From NCBI RefSeq assembly GCF_030268005.1, contig NZ_BRZC01000003.1:1-64000 (forward strand): DNA of 64,000 nucleotides, given 5' to 3'. Of this stretch, positions 53,430 to 63,208 are shown piece by piece. The position numbers and the translations under genes were made by a program. The stretch comes from Microbacterium arabinogalactanolyticum (GTDB lineage Bacteria; Actinomycetota; Actinomycetes; Actinomycetales; Microbacteriaceae). Numbering within the stretch: position 1 is the first letter of the stretch; every line of letters begins with the position of its first letter. The notes beneath the pieces were generated by a model. The model was not told the origin of the DNA. It searched no databases and saw only the letters and a program-made list of their open reading frames with translations.

Positions 53430-54505
53430 CAGTTCGACCCCTTCTTCTTCGCACGCTTCTTGCTCATGGGCTGCTCCCGCTTCGGAGCCTGCTCCTTGGC
53501 GCGCTCGGCCTCCTCGAGCAGACGCTGCTGCTCAGCCTCGTACACCGCGACCGGAACGATCTTGCCCTCCGCGTTGATCGCCTTGCCGCGACGGGCCAGG
53601 CGCTCCTCACGTGCGCGTGCGGCGTCCGATCCGGGCGTCGGCATCTCGCGGATGACCAGGAACTGCTGACCCATGGTCCACAGGTTGGAGACGAACCAGT
53701 AGAGCACCACGCCGAGCGGGAAGAAGACGCCCGAGAAGATGAAGCCCAGCGGCAGCACGTAGAGCATGATCTTCTGCATCTGGTACGCCTGGCCGGTCTT
53801 GGCCTCGGGCGACAGGTTCTTCGAGATGATCTGCAGCTGCGTGTAGAACTGCGACACGATCATGAGGATCACGAGCACGACGAGGATCGTGACCGTGACC
53901 TCCCAGCCCACCGGGTGGGTCTTGATCGCCGTGATCAGGTCGATGTGCAGCGGGGCGACGCCGAACAGGGTCGCGTCGTAGAACTGCTTGGTGAGGTCGG
54001 CGTGCAGCAGACCGACACCGCCGATGCCGTGCTTGGCGTGGTCGCCGACATCGCGCAGCGTGTAGAACATGCCGAGCAGGAAGGGCATCTGCACGAGCAT
54101 CGGAAGACACGACGACACCGGGGTCGTGCCGTGCTTCTTGTACAGCGCCATCGTCTCGCGGCTCATCGCCTCACGAGAGAGCTGGTCGCGCTTGCCCTTG
54201 TACTTCTCCTGCACCTTCTTCAGCTGCGGGGCGATCTCCATCATCTTGCGCTGGCTCTTGATCTGCTTCACGAACAGCGGGAAGACCGCCGCGCGAATCA
54301 CGATCACGAGACCGACGATGGACAACACCCAGGTCAGTCCAGCATTCGGCGCCATCCCGAATGCAGTGAAGAGCCAGTGCCAGGCGACCAGGATCGCCTC
54401 GACGATCCACTTGAACGGCCACAGCAGGAGGCTGAACAGATCGAAACCACCCCCGTTGCCGGCGGCCGGGCTGGGGGTGCTTGCGAGCAGAAGGTCAAGA
54501 CCCAC
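53429..54505 (-). CDS. yidC: Membrane protein insertase YidC
   Basis: The protein has 358 residues. Spans lie at about 25-45, 57-80, 130-150, 195-215 and 245-285. The conserved core has GLTWVLSIVGLVIVIRAAVFPLFVKQIKSQRKMMEI (with the groove Arg) and the GTTPVSSCLPMLVQMPFL segment. The C-terminal tail is basic and Glu-rich (KKRAKKKGSN), typical of actinobacterial and ribosome-binding forms. It inserts membrane proteins alone or with SecYEG. Confidence 0.96.
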   Translation of the reverse strand: MGLDLLLASTPSPAAGNGGGFDLFSLLLWPFKWIVEAILVAWHWLFTAFGMAPNAGLTWVLSIVGLVIVIRAAVFPLFVKQIKSQRKMMEIAPQLKKVQEKYKGKRDQLSREAMSRETMALYKKHGTTPVSSCLPMLVQMPFLLGMFYTLRDVGDHAKHGIGGVGLLHADLTKQFYDATLFGVAPLHIDLITAIKTHPVGWEVTVTILVVLVILMIVSQFYTQLQIISKNLSPEAKTGQAYQMQKIMLYVLPLGFIFSGVFFPLGVVLYWFVSNLWTMGQQFLVIREMPTPGSDAARAREERLARRGKAINAEGKIVPVAVYEAEQQRLLEEAERAKEQAPKREQPMSKKRAKKKGSN

Positions 54506-54508
54506 TGT

Positions 54509-54859
54509 TCAGTCCTTTCGAGCGGGTACGACGAATCCGTGCGGAGTCAGTTCGTAGTGGAAATGAGCATGCGGGCGCACGTCGTCGACGCCGCCCTTGC
54601 TCCACGGATTGCAGCGCAGGATGCGCCAGGCCGACAGGATCGTCCCCCACACCGCGCCGTGCTGCTGCACCGCACCTACAGCGTAAGCGGAACAGGACGG
54701 GTAATACCTGCACACATCCCCGTACAGCGGCGAGATCACCGCTCGGTAGACGACGAGGAACGCGAGGACCGCGTTCCTCGGCAGGACGAGGATCCCGCGG
54801 ATCAGATCGGATGCCCGGAACCGCGCCGTTCCGAAAGCGTAGGACGGGAGCGCGCTCAT
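54509..54859 (-). CDS. yidD: YidD family membrane protein insertion efficiency factor
   Basis: The protein has 116 residues from the ATG at 54859, which overlaps the rnpA stop (ATGA). It has the hallmark [24 protein letters not shown] with its cysteines, and [18 protein letters not shown]. It is a small peripheral membrane protein that assists YidC, whose gene follows after three bases. Confidence 0.96.
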   Translation of the reverse strand: MSALPSYAFGTARFRASDLIRGILVLPRNAVLAFLVVYRAVISPLYGDVCRYYPSCSAYAVGAVQQHGAVWGTILSAWRILRCNPWSKGGVDDVRPHAHFHYELTPHGFVVPARKD

Positions 54860-55206
54860 GCCCGCACCGGCCCGGCCACGAGCCGATTGAGACAGCGTGC
54901 CACGTCGCTCCGCAGGTCGGCGAAGTCGGCGGATGCGGATGCGGGAAGGGCACGGATGACGACATCCGTGCCCTCGGGGACCGTGTCGAGGAACTCGGCG
55001 CACACCGCTTTCAGGCGGCGGCGAACGGTGTTCCGAACCACAGCGGTTCCTACCTGCTTGCTGATGATGAACCCGAACCGAGGTGCACGGTCGTCGGACG
55101 CCGGCAGAACCGAGGTCACCAGACGTGGCCCACCGCATCGCGTGCCGCGGCGGACCACCTGTCGGTAGTCGACGCCACGCGTCAGGCGATTCGGCCGGGC
55201 GAGCAC
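54856..55206 (-). CDS. rnpA: Ribonuclease P protein component
   Basis: The protein has 116 residues with a GTG start at 55206. It has [41 protein letters not shown] (the RNR motif region that contacts pre-tRNA) and VIRALPASA. It works with the RNA subunit to mature tRNA 5' ends. It is 21 bases downstream of rpmH. Confidence 0.96.
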   Translation of the reverse strand: MLARPNRLTRGVDYRQVVRRGTRCGGPRLVTSVLPASDDRAPRFGFIISKQVGTAVVRNTVRRRLKAVCAEFLDTVPEGTDVVIRALPASASADFADLRSDVARCLNRLVAGPVRA

Positions 55207-55227
55207 GGCAGGTCCGGGTGAGCGGGC

Positions 55228-55365
55228 TTACGCCGAGAGCTCAGCACGGCCCTTCGAGCGGCGTGCCGAAAGGATGGCGCGGCCGGCGCGGGTGCGCATG
55301 CGGGCACGGAAGCCGTGCTTCTTGGCGCGACGGCGGTTGTTGGGCTGGAAGGTGCGCTTGCTCAT
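55228..55365 (-). CDS. rpmH: 50S ribosomal protein L34
   Basis: The protein has 45 residues: [20 protein letters not shown], then the conserved [19 protein letters not shown] and a C-terminal ELSA. The frame runs from the ATG at 55365 to the TAA at 55228-55230. It is too short to stand out among open frames but is unmistakable. It heads the rpmH-rnpA-yidD-yidC-jag-rsmG operon, divergent from dnaA. Confidence 0.97.
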   Translation of the reverse strand: MSKRTFQPNNRRRAKKHGFRARMRTRAGRAILSARRSKGRAELSA

Positions 55366-55444
55366 GGAATCACTCCGGGAATGGTGTCACCGGGCTTTTT
55401 CATCCGGAGACAGGGGGTACTGCCAAAAGGCATAAGTCAACCGA

Positions 55445-55683
55445 TTAAGGGTACGACCTGCCGCCGCGCAGGGCAAATCCACCGCCGGATGCCTCGATGC
55501 CGCCCGTCAGTTGCGCACACCCATTATCCACAACTGTGGAGACCGCGCCGGATCGCGACACACCCTCGTGTTTCCGCGGGCGGCTTGATGTTCTGGCGGG
55601 TGATGACTACCGTGGCATCCGACGTTATCCACAGGGGGAGACCACGCTTCGAGCGACCTTTCCACAACCTCGCCCGGAGCACC
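55445..55683. other. oriC: Upstream half of oriC (rpmH-dnaA intergenic region)
   Basis: The 318-base gap between rpmH and dnaA has no gene. It carries two perfect DnaA boxes TTATCCACA (55524-55532, 55625-55633) and near matches (TGTGGAGAC beside the first, TTTCCACAA near 55658). The boxes probably also mediate dnaA autoregulation. Divergent promoters for rpmH and dnaA must lie here. Confidence 0.8.
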
Positions 55684-57075
55684 ATGACCACTGCAGCCCA
55701 CCCCGATGTGCCGATCTGGTCGACTCTGCGCGATCGTCTCGCCGAGGATGAGCGGGTCTCGCCGCAGCTGCACGGCTTCCTCAGCCTGGTGGTTCCCGCC
55801 GGCGTGATGGGCGGGGTGCTGTACCTGGACGTGCCGAACGATCTCACCGCCGCGCAGATCAACAAGCGACTGCGCATCCCGCTGATGGAGGCGCTGTCCC
55901 AGATCGGCGATGAGGTCACCTCGTATCGCACGGTGGTCAACCACGAATTGGCCGACCAGCCGACGGCCCCGATCTCGGTTCCCGACTTCACCACTCCCGA
56001 GCCTGTTCGCGCCGAACCCGCGGCGGAGACGCCTCAGGCTCTGCGCCACGAATCGCGCCTCAACCCGAAGTACACCTTCGACAACTTCGTCATCGGCCAG
56101 TCCAACCGCTTCGCGCATGCGGCGGCGGTCGCCGTGGCCGAGGCACCTGCGAAGGCGTACAACCCGCTGTTCATCTACGGCGACTCCGGACTGGGCAAGA
56201 CCCACCTCCTGCACGCGATCGGCGACTACGCGCAGTCGCTGTACGCCGGGGTGAAGGTTCGCTACGTCTCGAGCGAGGAGTTCACGAACGACTTCATCAA
56301 CTCGATCGCGAACAACCGCGGCGCCGCCTTCCAGAGCCGGTACCGCGAGGTCGACATCCTGATGATCGACGACATCCAGTTCCTGCAGGGTCGCGCCGAG
56401 ACGCAGGAGGCGTTCTTCCACACCTTCAACCAGCTGCACGACCACAACAAGCAGGTCGTGATCACCAGCGATGTCGCCCCGAAGCTGCTCACCGGCTTCG
56501 AGGACCGGATGCGCAGCCGCTTCGAGTGGGGTCTGATCACGGATGTGCAGGCGCCCGACCTGGAGACCCGCATCGCGATCCTGCGCAAGAAGGCGCAGAG
56601 CGAGTCGCTCCACATCCCCGATGAGGTGCTGGAGTACATCGCGACCGTGGTCTCCTCGAACATCCGCGAGCTGGAGGGCGCGCTGATCCGGGTCTCGGCG
56701 TTCGCGAGCCTGAACCGCTCGGCGCTCGACATCTCGCTGGCGCAGACCGTGCTGCGCGACATCGTCGACACCACCGAGGACAACGTGATCTCGCCGACGG
56801 ACATCATCACGTCGACGGCCGCGTACTTCAAGCTCACCGTCGACGACCTGTACGGCTCGAGCCGTTCGCAGCAGATCGCGATCGCCCGCCAGATCGCCAT
56901 GTACCTGTGCCGCGAGCGCACGAACCTGTCGCTGCCGAAGATCGGTCAGCTGTTCGGAAACCGCGATCACACCACCGTGATGTACGCCTGCAAGAAGATC
57001 AGCGAGCTCATGAAGGAGCGCCGCTCGGTCTACAACCAGGTCACCGAGATCACCACCCAGATCAGCCGTCGCTGA
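55684..57075 (+). CDS. dnaA: Chromosomal replication initiator DnaA
   Basis: The protein has 463 residues. The ATG at 55684 follows GGAG by five bases; the open frame extends far upstream without coding character. Domain I is about 1-85. A short linker leads to the AAA+ domain with GDSGLGKTH (Walker A), ILMIDDIQFLQG (Walker B) and SRFEWGLITDVQAPD. Domain IV has the box-reading signature GNRDHTTVMYACKKI. Domain II is short (about 35 residues) for an actinobacterium. Confidence 0.98.
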   Translation: MTTAAHPDVPIWSTLRDRLAEDERVSPQLHGFLSLVVPAGVMGGVLYLDVPNDLTAAQINKRLRIPLMEALSQIGDEVTSYRTVVNHELADQPTAPISVPDFTTPEPVRAEPAAETPQALRHESRLNPKYTFDNFVIGQSNRFAHAAAVAVAEAPAKAYNPLFIYGDSGLGKTHLLHAIGDYAQSLYAGVKVRYVSSEEFTNDFINSIANNRGAAFQSRYREVDILMIDDIQFLQGRAETQEAFFHTFNQLHDHNKQVVITSDVAPKLLTGFEDRMRSRFEWGLITDVQAPDLETRIAILRKKAQSESLHIPDEVLEYIATVVSSNIRELEGALIRVSAFASLNRSALDISLAQTVLRDIVDTTEDNVISPTDIITSTAAYFKLTVDDLYGSSRSQQIAIARQIAMYLCRERTNLSLPKIGQLFGNRDHTTVMYACKKISELMKERRSVYNQVTEITTQISRR

Positions 57076-57494
57076 CGCCCCCGACACGCCTGAAGTCCCG
57101 CGGAATCGGGACGGTTGTCCGCAGGGGTTGTGGATAACTTGTGGAAACTTCGGCTTCCGGATGCTGTCGAGCAGACCCACCTGTGGATAACAGGAACCGC
57201 CGCCTCGGAGTCGGATCCCTCCGAAAGCCCCGGAATCCTCAGGGTCTCCACAACTGACAAGCGTGTAGTTTCCTACTCTCCGCTGCTATCCACCGACTTA
57301 TCCACAGAATCCACAGTTGTTAACACCGTTAAGAGATCAATCTCAGTGAAGGGCTCCCCGATCACCAGACGGATGTGGACGGACAGGCCGTCACAGCCCT
57401 GTTCGGGGTAGCGGGGGCTTCGCCCTGTGCGACTAGCATGGGATCGCCTGCAGTGGGCCCACTGCGAAAGGTGAAGTACAACGAGGGAGCGCCC
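57076..57494. other. oriC: oriC core (dnaA-dnaN intergenic region)
   Basis: This 419-base stretch has no gene. DnaA boxes: TGTGGATAA on the minus strand at 57129-57137 and 57182-57190, TTATCCACA at 57298-57306. Near matches stand at 57139-57147, 57245-57253, 57285-57293 and 57307-57315, making a tandem group at 57285-57315. The adjacent stretch near 57312-57350 (GTTGTTAACACCGTTAAGAG) is AT-rich for this genome and is the best candidate for the unwinding element. Confidence 0.9.
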
Positions 57495-58637
57495 GTGAGG
57501 TTCCAGGTCAACCGCGATGTGTTCAGCGAGGCTGTGTCCTTCGTCGTCAAGCTGCTGCCGCAGCGCAATCCGCAGCCGATCCTGGCTGGTGTGCTCATCG
57601 AGGCATCGGCTGAGGGGCTGACCCTCTCGGCCTTCGACTACGAGGCATCCGCCCGCACCACGATCGAGGCGACCGTCGACGAGCCCGGCACGATCCTCGT
57701 GCACGGTCGTCTGCTGTCGGACATCGCCAGCCGGCTTCCCAACGCGCCGATCGAGATCGCGGTGGAGGAGGACGGCGGAATCGCCGTCACCTGCGGTTCC
57801 GCCCGGTTCACCCTCGCGGCCATGCCGGTCGAGGAATATCCCTCCATCCCCGAGGTGACCGGTTCGACGGGCGTCGTCCCGGCCGAGGAGTTCGGCACCG
57901 CGATCGCACAGGTCGCGTTCGCCGCGTCCCGCGACGACGTGACCCCGGTCCTCACCGGTGTGCAGCTCGAGGTCTCGGGCACCACCCTCAGCCTGGTCGC
58001 GACCGACCGCTACCGCGTCTCGCTCCGCGACGTGCCGTGGGACGGGGAGGGCGCCGAGCAGACCGCGCTGGTCCCGGCCCGCACGCTCACAGAGGTCGGG
58101 AAGACCTTCGCGCACGCCGGCAACATCGAGATCGCGTTCTCCGGAGCGGGTGACCGCGAGATCATCGCTTTCACGGCGGGCAACAAGACCGTGACATCTC
58201 TCCTGATCAAGGGCAATTTCCCGCCCGTGCGCAGGCTGTTCCCCGAGCAGACCGACCACTACGCGGTCGTCAACACGGGCGACCTCATCGAGGCCGTGCG
58301 CCGTGTCGCCCTGGTGCTCGACCGCTCCGCTCCGCTGCGGTTCACGTTCGGCGCCGACGGCGTGACGATGGACGCATCCGGCAGTGAGCAGGCCCGCGCT
58401 TCCGAGTCGGTCGACGCTCACCTGAACGGCGGCGACGAGGTGACGCTCGGTCTGAACCCGCAGTACCTCCTCGAGGCGCTCGGCGCGGTCAAGAGCGAGT
58501 TCACTCGCGTCACGTTCACGTCGAGCGACAACGCCAACAAGCTCAGCCCGGTGCTCGTGACCAGCCAGACCTCGGTGGATCAGGCGGGTCTCGACTCGTT
58601 CAAGTACCTGCTGCAGCCGAACCTGCTGCTGCGGTGA
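57495..58637 (+). CDS. dnaN: DNA polymerase III sliding clamp (beta)
   Basis: The protein has 380 residues. The GTG at 57495 follows GAGGGAG; an upstream in-frame ATG lies in the oriC core and is unlikely. Three clamp domains are visible: MRFQVNRDVFSEAVSFVVKLL, then TGVQLEVSGTTLSLVATDRYRVSLR, and a C-terminal LNPQYLLEALGAVKSEFTRV. The clamp tethers the polymerase and many partners to DNA. It overlaps the next gene by GTGA. Confidence 0.98.
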   Translation: MRFQVNRDVFSEAVSFVVKLLPQRNPQPILAGVLIEASAEGLTLSAFDYEASARTTIEATVDEPGTILVHGRLLSDIASRLPNAPIEIAVEEDGGIAVTCGSARFTLAAMPVEEYPSIPEVTGSTGVVPAEEFGTAIAQVAFAASRDDVTPVLTGVQLEVSGTTLSLVATDRYRVSLRDVPWDGEGAEQTALVPARTLTEVGKTFAHAGNIEIAFSGAGDREIIAFTAGNKTVTSLLIKGNFPPVRRLFPEQTDHYAVVNTGDLIEAVRRVALVLDRSAPLRFTFGADGVTMDASGSEQARASESVDAHLNGGDEVTLGLNPQYLLEALGAVKSEFTRVTFTSSDNANKLSPVLVTSQTSVDQAGLDSFKYLLQPNLLLR

Positions 58638-59083
58638 CGCTCGAGCCGATCACACCGGAGCTCGCGCGGCGGATCGTCGCGCGGGATCAGCGTGACGGTG
58701 ACCGCTGGCATTCGGACTATCCCTTCGCGGACGAGCTGGTGCCGTTGCGGATGCTGGCGGGCCAGGATGCCGCGGATGCTGTCTTCACGCTGTACATGAT
58801 CCGAGAAGAAGGCCTGGCCGTGGGCGGTTTCGGCTTCTTCGGACCACCGGGCGAGTCGGGCACCGTCGAGTTCGGCTACGGCCTGATCCCCTCCGCTCGA
58901 GGCCGCGGACTGGCCACGGATGCCGTGGCCGAAGGGCTGCGGATCGCCGCGGCGGCCGGCGCGCGGCGCGCGATCGCCGACACCGACCTCGACAACGCGC
59001 CCTCCATCCGGGTACTCGAGAAGTCCGGTCTCGTCGAGACCCACCGCTCCGCCGACAAGGTGTTCTTCGCGCGGGAGCTCTGA
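58634..59083 (+). CDS. GNAT family N-acetyltransferase
   Basis: The protein has 149 residues. The GTG at 58634 overlaps the dnaN stop. The GNAT fold has FTLYMIREEGLAVGGFGFFGPP (strands 2-4), the acetyl-CoA site LIPSARGRGLATDAVAEGL (R-G-R-G-L/A type) and TDLDNAPSIRVLEKSGLVE. It resembles RimJ-like enzymes that acetylate protein or small-molecule amines. The target is unknown. Its position between dnaN and recF, translationally coupled, is unusual. Confidence 0.9.
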   Translation: MTLEPITPELARRIVARDQRDGDRWHSDYPFADELVPLRMLAGQDAADAVFTLYMIREEGLAVGGFGFFGPPGESGTVEFGYGLIPSARGRGLATDAVAEGLRIAAAAGARRAIADTDLDNAPSIRVLEKSGLVETHRSADKVFFAREL

Positions 59084-59153
59084 CACGCGGAGCCCCCGGC
59101 ACCGGCATCCAGCGCCGGGCTGAGCGTCCGACCCCGAAGGTAGGCTGATCCTC

Positions 59154-60395
59154 GTGATTGTGGAGCACCTAAACCTGGGCGATTTCCGCAATTACGCGAC
59201 CGCCGATCTCACCTTGCACCGCGGCCCCAACGTGCTCGTCGGCAGCAACGGACAAGGAAAGACCAACCTCGCCGAGGCGATCGTGTTCCTCGCGACGCTC
59301 GGTTCCCACCGGGTGTCGTCAGATGCCCCGATGGTGCGGGACGGCAGGGAATTCGCGGTGGTGCGCGCACGTCTGGTGCATGGTGAGCGCAAGGTGCTCG
59401 TCGAGGTGCAGCTCAACAGGCAGGGATCGAACAAGGCGCGCATCAACGGGTCTCCGTCGAAGACCAACGAGCTGCCGCGCTACGCGCATGTCGTGCTTTT
59501 CGCGCCCGAGGACCTGCAGATCGTCCGCGGCGATCCGTCATCGCGCAGAAGATTCGCAGATCAGCTGCTGATTCAGCGCACGCCGCGGATGGCAGGGGTG
59601 ATCGCCGACTACGAGCGCGTGCTGCGGCAGCGCACCGCTCTGCTGAAGTCCGCCCGTGCGCGCGGAGTGCGCGGCGAGGGCCTGTCCACGCTCGACGTGT
59701 GGGACGACAAGCTCATCTCGCTGGGCTCCGAGATCATCCATGCGCGCCTGCGGCTGGCATCCGATCTGCAGGGTCCGCTGACCGAGGCCTACGCGGCGAT
59801 CGCAGGAGCCGACCACCGTCCGCAGCTCGACTGGGCGCTGTCGGTGCGCGGCGGAGACCCCGAGGAGGGCGAGCCCGACGCCGAACTCGACGTCCGCGGC
59901 GAGATCGAGGAGCAGTTCCGCGCCGCGCTGCAGGCGAAGCGCTCGAAGGAGATCGAGCGCGGGCTGACGCTGGTCGGGCCCCACCGCGACGACCTGATCC
60001 TGCGCGTCCGCGATCTTCCCGTGAAGGGGTACGCCTCGCATGGCGAGTCCTGGTCCGTGGCGCTCGCGCTGCGCCTGGCATCCGCGGAACTCCTGCGCGC
60101 CGAGTCCCCCGCCGGGGACCCGGTGCTGATCCTGGACGACGTCTTCGCCGAGCTCGACGCCGACCGGCGCCAGCGTCTGGCGGCCATCACCTCCGGATAC
60201 GAGCAGGTGATCGTCACAGCCGCCGTCGAGGGGGACATCCCCGAGCCGCTGCACCGTCATGTCGTGCGCATCCACGCCGGAACCATCAGCGATGAGCGTC
60301 CTTCGTCTCGCTCCGCTCGCTCAGGAACCGAGGACGATCTGGGCTCTGCAGGAACCGAAGAGGAGGCGGCCGATGATGGACCCGCAGCCTCCTGA
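59154..60395 (+). CDS. recF: DNA replication and repair protein RecF
   Basis: The protein has 413 residues with a GTG start at 59154. It has LGDFRNYATADLTLHRG, Walker A GSNGQGKTN (32-40), the NELPRYAHVVLFAPEDLQIVRG segment, the SMC-like signature VKGYASHGE and Walker B LILDDVFAELD. It loads RecA at gaps. The last 35 residues (after HAGTISDE) are Ser/Glu/Ala-rich and encoded partly by a dispersed repeat. Confidence 0.97.
   Translation: MIVEHLNLGDFRNYATADLTLHRGPNVLVGSNGQGKTNLAEAIVFLATLGSHRVSSDAPMVRDGREFAVVRARLVHGERKVLVEVQLNRQGSNKARINGSPSKTNELPRYAHVVLFAPEDLQIVRGDPSSRRRFADQLLIQRTPRMAGVIADYERVLRQRTALLKSARARGVRGEGLSTLDVWDDKLISLGSEIIHARLRLASDLQGPLTEAYAAIAGADHRPQLDWALSVRGGDPEEGEPDAELDVRGEIEEQFRAALQAKRSKEIERGLTLVGPHRDDLILRVRDLPVKGYASHGESWSVALALRLASAELLRAESPAGDPVLILDDVFAELDADRRQRLAAITSGYEQVIVTAAVEGDIPEPLHRHVVRIHAGTISDERPSSRSARSGTEDDLGSAGTEEEAADDGPAAS
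60298..60334 (+). repeat. Palindromic repeat arm (copy E) inside recF
   Basis: CTTCGTCTCGCTCCGCTCGC followed by TCAGGAACCGAGG matches the right arm of repeats A and C. It encodes PSSRSARSGTED at the RecF C-terminus, outside the conserved fold. Confidence 0.75.
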
Positions 60396-60858
60396 GACCG
60401 TCGCGACCTACCTGCGGCTGCGCGGCCTGAAGCCCAGTTCGAAGAACTGGAAGCGCCGCAAGCGCATCGAGGTCGACGACGACAACGCGCCCTTCTCCAA
60501 GGGACGCGATCCGGGCACGCTCGGCGACATCCTCGCCAAGCTCACCAGGGACTCCGGCTGGGAGAAGACGCTCGCGGCCGAGGACCTGGTGCGGCAGTGG
60601 GCCGAGCTCGCCGGCGCCGACACCGCCAAGCACTCCGAGCCCGTGTCGCTGGAGCGCGGCGTTCTCACTGTGAAGTGCGATTCCACGGCGTGGGCGAAGA
60701 ACCTGCAGTTCATGCGCGCCGTGATCATGACCGAGATCGGGAACCGCTATCCGGATGCCGGTGTCGAGAACATCCGGTTCATCGGCCCGGACGTCCCGTC
60801 GTGGAAGTGGGGACCGCGGGTCGTGCCGGGACGGGGCCCACGGGACACCTACGGGTAG
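60373..60858 (+). CDS. dciA: DciA-like (DUF721) replicative helicase-interacting protein
   Basis: The protein has 161 residues. The ATG at 60373 is six bases after AGGAGG and overlaps the recF end by 23 bases. After a basic N-terminal stretch (KPSSKNWKRRKRIEVDDD), the DUF721 core has LTRDSGWEKTLAAEDLVRQWAELAG, LTVKCDSTAWAKNLQFM and a C-terminal IRFIGPD. DciA proteins load or activate DnaB helicase in bacteria without DnaC. The recF-gyrB location is classic. Confidence 0.92.
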   Translation: MMDPQPPETVATYLRLRGLKPSSKNWKRRKRIEVDDDNAPFSKGRDPGTLGDILAKLTRDSGWEKTLAAEDLVRQWAELAGADTAKHSEPVSLERGVLTVKCDSTAWAKNLQFMRAVIMTEIGNRYPDAGVENIRFIGPDVPSWKWGPRVVPGRGPRDTYG

Positions 60859-60975
60859 GGCATCACGACCGGGGGCTCAAGCCCTCAGAAGCGCACACAC
60901 GGCGTTTGAGGCGTATATCGACCATCGAAACCCGCTAGAATGGGACGGTACTTTCGATGTGGAGAACCATTTCTG

Positions 60976-63039
60976 ATGACGCCTGAAACACCTGCCGACG
61001 ACGAGAACGCCCCCTCGACAGGGACGGAGCCGAACACACAGGAGTCGAAGAAGGTCCCCGGCGACTACGGCGCCGATCAGATCCAGATCCTCGAAGGCCT
61101 CGAGGCGGTCCGCAAGCGGCCCGGCATGTACATCGGCTCGACGGGTCCGCGCGGTCTGCACCACCTCGTGTACGAGATCGTCGACAACTCGGTCGATGAG
61201 GCCCTCGCCGGCTACGCCGACAACATCGACGTCACCATCCTCGCCGACGGCGCGGTCCGCGTCGTCGACAACGGCCGTGGCATCCCGGTCGATCCGCACT
61301 CCTCCGACCCGACCAAGTCGACCGTCGAGGTCGTGCTGACGATCCTGCACGCCGGCGGCAAGTTCGGCGGCGGCGCGTACGCCGTCTCGGGTGGTCTGCA
61401 CGGTGTGGGCTCCTCGGTCGTGAACGCGCTCTCGACCCGCTTCGAGGTGGCGGTCAAGCAGAAGGGCTTCGTCTGGCGGCACGTCTTCGCCGACGGCGGC
61501 ACCCCCCAGCAGAAGCTGGAGAAGGGCGAGGAGACCTCCGAGACGGGAACCAGCATCACGTTCTGGCCGGACCCGGAGATCTTCGCCGAGACCATCGAGT
61601 TCGACTACGAGACCCTGCGCACCCGCTTCCAGCAGATGGCGTTCCTGAACAAGGGGCTGCGCATCGCCCTGCGCGACGAGCGCGAGGCATCCGCCTACGA
61701 GGTCGACGGTCCCGACGGCACGAGCATCACCAAGCAGCCCTCCGACGTGTTCCTCTACGAGCGCGGTCTGGTCGACTACGTCGAGTACCTCAACAAGGTG
61801 CGCAAGGCAGAGGTGGTCAACGAGGAGATCATCGACTTCGACGCCGAGGACACCGAGCGCAAGATCTCGCTCGAGGTCGCGATGCAGTGGACCACGTCGT
61901 ACACCGAGAACGTGTTCACCTACGCCAACACGATCAACACGCACGAGGGCGGCACGCACGAGGAGGGCTTCCGCGCAGCGCTGACCAGCCTGGTCAACCG
62001 CTACGCCAGGGCGAACAACCTGCTCAAGGAGAAGGACGACAACCTCTCCGGCGACGACGTGCGCGAGGGTCTGACCGCGGTCATCTCGATCAAGCTCGGC
62101 GAGCCGCAGTTCGAGGGCCAGACCAAGACCAAGCTCGGCAACACCGAGGCGAAGGCGTTCGTGCAGAAGGTCGTGAACGATCAGCTGGGCGACTGGTTCG
62201 AGCGCAACCCGGCGCAGACGAAGAACATCATCCGCAAGGCGATCGATGCCGCCACTGCGCGCATCGCCGCCCGCAAGGCGCGTGAGACCGCGCGCCGCAA
62301 GAGCGTCTTCGAGTCGGCGGCGATGCCGGACAAGCTCAAGGACTGCACCAGCAAGGACCCGTCGATCAGCGAGATCTTCCTGGTGGAGGGTGACTCGGCC
62401 GGCGGTTCGGCGGTGCAGGGTCGCGACCCGCACACCCAGGCGATCCTGGCGCTGCGCGGCAAGATCCTCAACGTCGAGCGCGCTCGTCTGGACAAGGCCC
62501 TGGGCAACAAGGAGGTCCAGGCGATGATCCAGGCCTTCGGCACGGGCATCGGCGAGGACTTCGACATCGACAAGGCGCGGTACCACAAGATCGTGCTGAT
62601 GGCGGATGCCGATGTCGACGGCCAGCACATCACGACGCTGCTGCTGACACTGCTGTTCCGCTACATGCGCGGGCTGATCGAGGCCGGATTCGTGTACCTC
62701 GCGATGCCGCCGCTGTACCGCCTGAAGTGGACCAACGCCCCGCACGAGTACGTGTACACCGACGTCGAGCGGGATGCCCTGCTCAAGCACGGCAGCGAGA
62801 ACGGCAAGCGCCTGCCCAAGGACGCCGGCATCCAGCGCTACAAGGGTCTCGGTGAGATGAACCCGAAGGAGCTGTGGGAGACCACGATGGATCACACCAC
62901 GCGCACCCTTCGCCAGATCACGATCGACGACGCCGCGGCCGCGGACGAGATCTTCAGCGTGCTGATGGGTGAGGACGTCGAGTCGCGACGCACCTTCATC
63001 CAGCGCAACGCCAAGGACGTCCGCTTCCTCGACATCTGA
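60976..63039 (+). CDS. gyrB: DNA gyrase subunit B
   Basis: The protein has 687 residues. The ATG at 60976 lies ten bases from GGAGAA. The GHKL ATPase has [26 protein letters not shown] and [17 protein letters not shown]; the Toprim domain has [11 protein letters not shown] and [11 protein letters not shown]; the tail has [19 protein letters not shown]. It pairs with GyrA to introduce negative supercoils. A 169-base structured gap separates it from gyrA. Confidence 0.98.
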   Translation: MTPETPADDENAPSTGTEPNTQESKKVPGDYGADQIQILEGLEAVRKRPGMYIGSTGPRGLHHLVYEIVDNSVDEALAGYADNIDVTILADGAVRVVDNGRGIPVDPHSSDPTKSTVEVVLTILHAGGKFGGGAYAVSGGLHGVGSSVVNALSTRFEVAVKQKGFVWRHVFADGGTPQQKLEKGEETSETGTSITFWPDPEIFAETIEFDYETLRTRFQQMAFLNKGLRIALRDEREASAYEVDGPDGTSITKQPSDVFLYERGLVDYVEYLNKVRKAEVVNEEIIDFDAEDTERKISLEVAMQWTTSYTENVFTYANTINTHEGGTHEEGFRAALTSLVNRYARANNLLKEKDDNLSGDDVREGLTAVISIKLGEPQFEGQTKTKLGNTEAKAFVQKVVNDQLGDWFERNPAQTKNIIRKAIDAATARIAARKARETARRKSVFESAAMPDKLKDCTSKDPSISEIFLVEGDSAGGSAVQGRDPHTQAILALRGKILNVERARLDKALGNKEVQAMIQAFGTGIGEDFDIDKARYHKIVLMADADVDGQHITTLLLTLLFRYMRGLIEAGFVYLAMPPLYRLKWTNAPHEYVYTDVERDALLKHGSENGKRLPKDAGIQRYKGLGEMNPKELWETTMDHTTRTLRQITIDDAAAADEIFSVLMGEDVESRRTFIQRNAKDVRFLDI

Positions 63040-63096
63040 CCCCCTACTCCTCACCCACCGCTGATCTCGGACAACAGAACACGCACGTAGGACGGA

Positions 63097-63174
63097 GGAA
63101 TCTTCTCGGAATGAGCATCGGGAGGGGCCCGCGAAGCGGGAGGGAACCCGTTCTGCGAATGAAGAGAAGATTCC
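63097..63174 (+). promoter_or_regulatory. Structured leader between gyrB and gyrA
   Basis: GGAATCTTCTC (63097-63107) pairs exactly with GAGAAGATTCC (63164-63174). The enclosed 56 bases contain a smaller stem (CCCGC/GCGGG around GAA at 63128-63140). The structure ends 35 bases before the gyrA start and could be a gyrA leader or a weak terminator after gyrB. Confidence 0.55.
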
Positions 63175-63208
63175 GGAGTCCGGCAGCATCCGGAGAAGAA
63201 GAAAAGAC

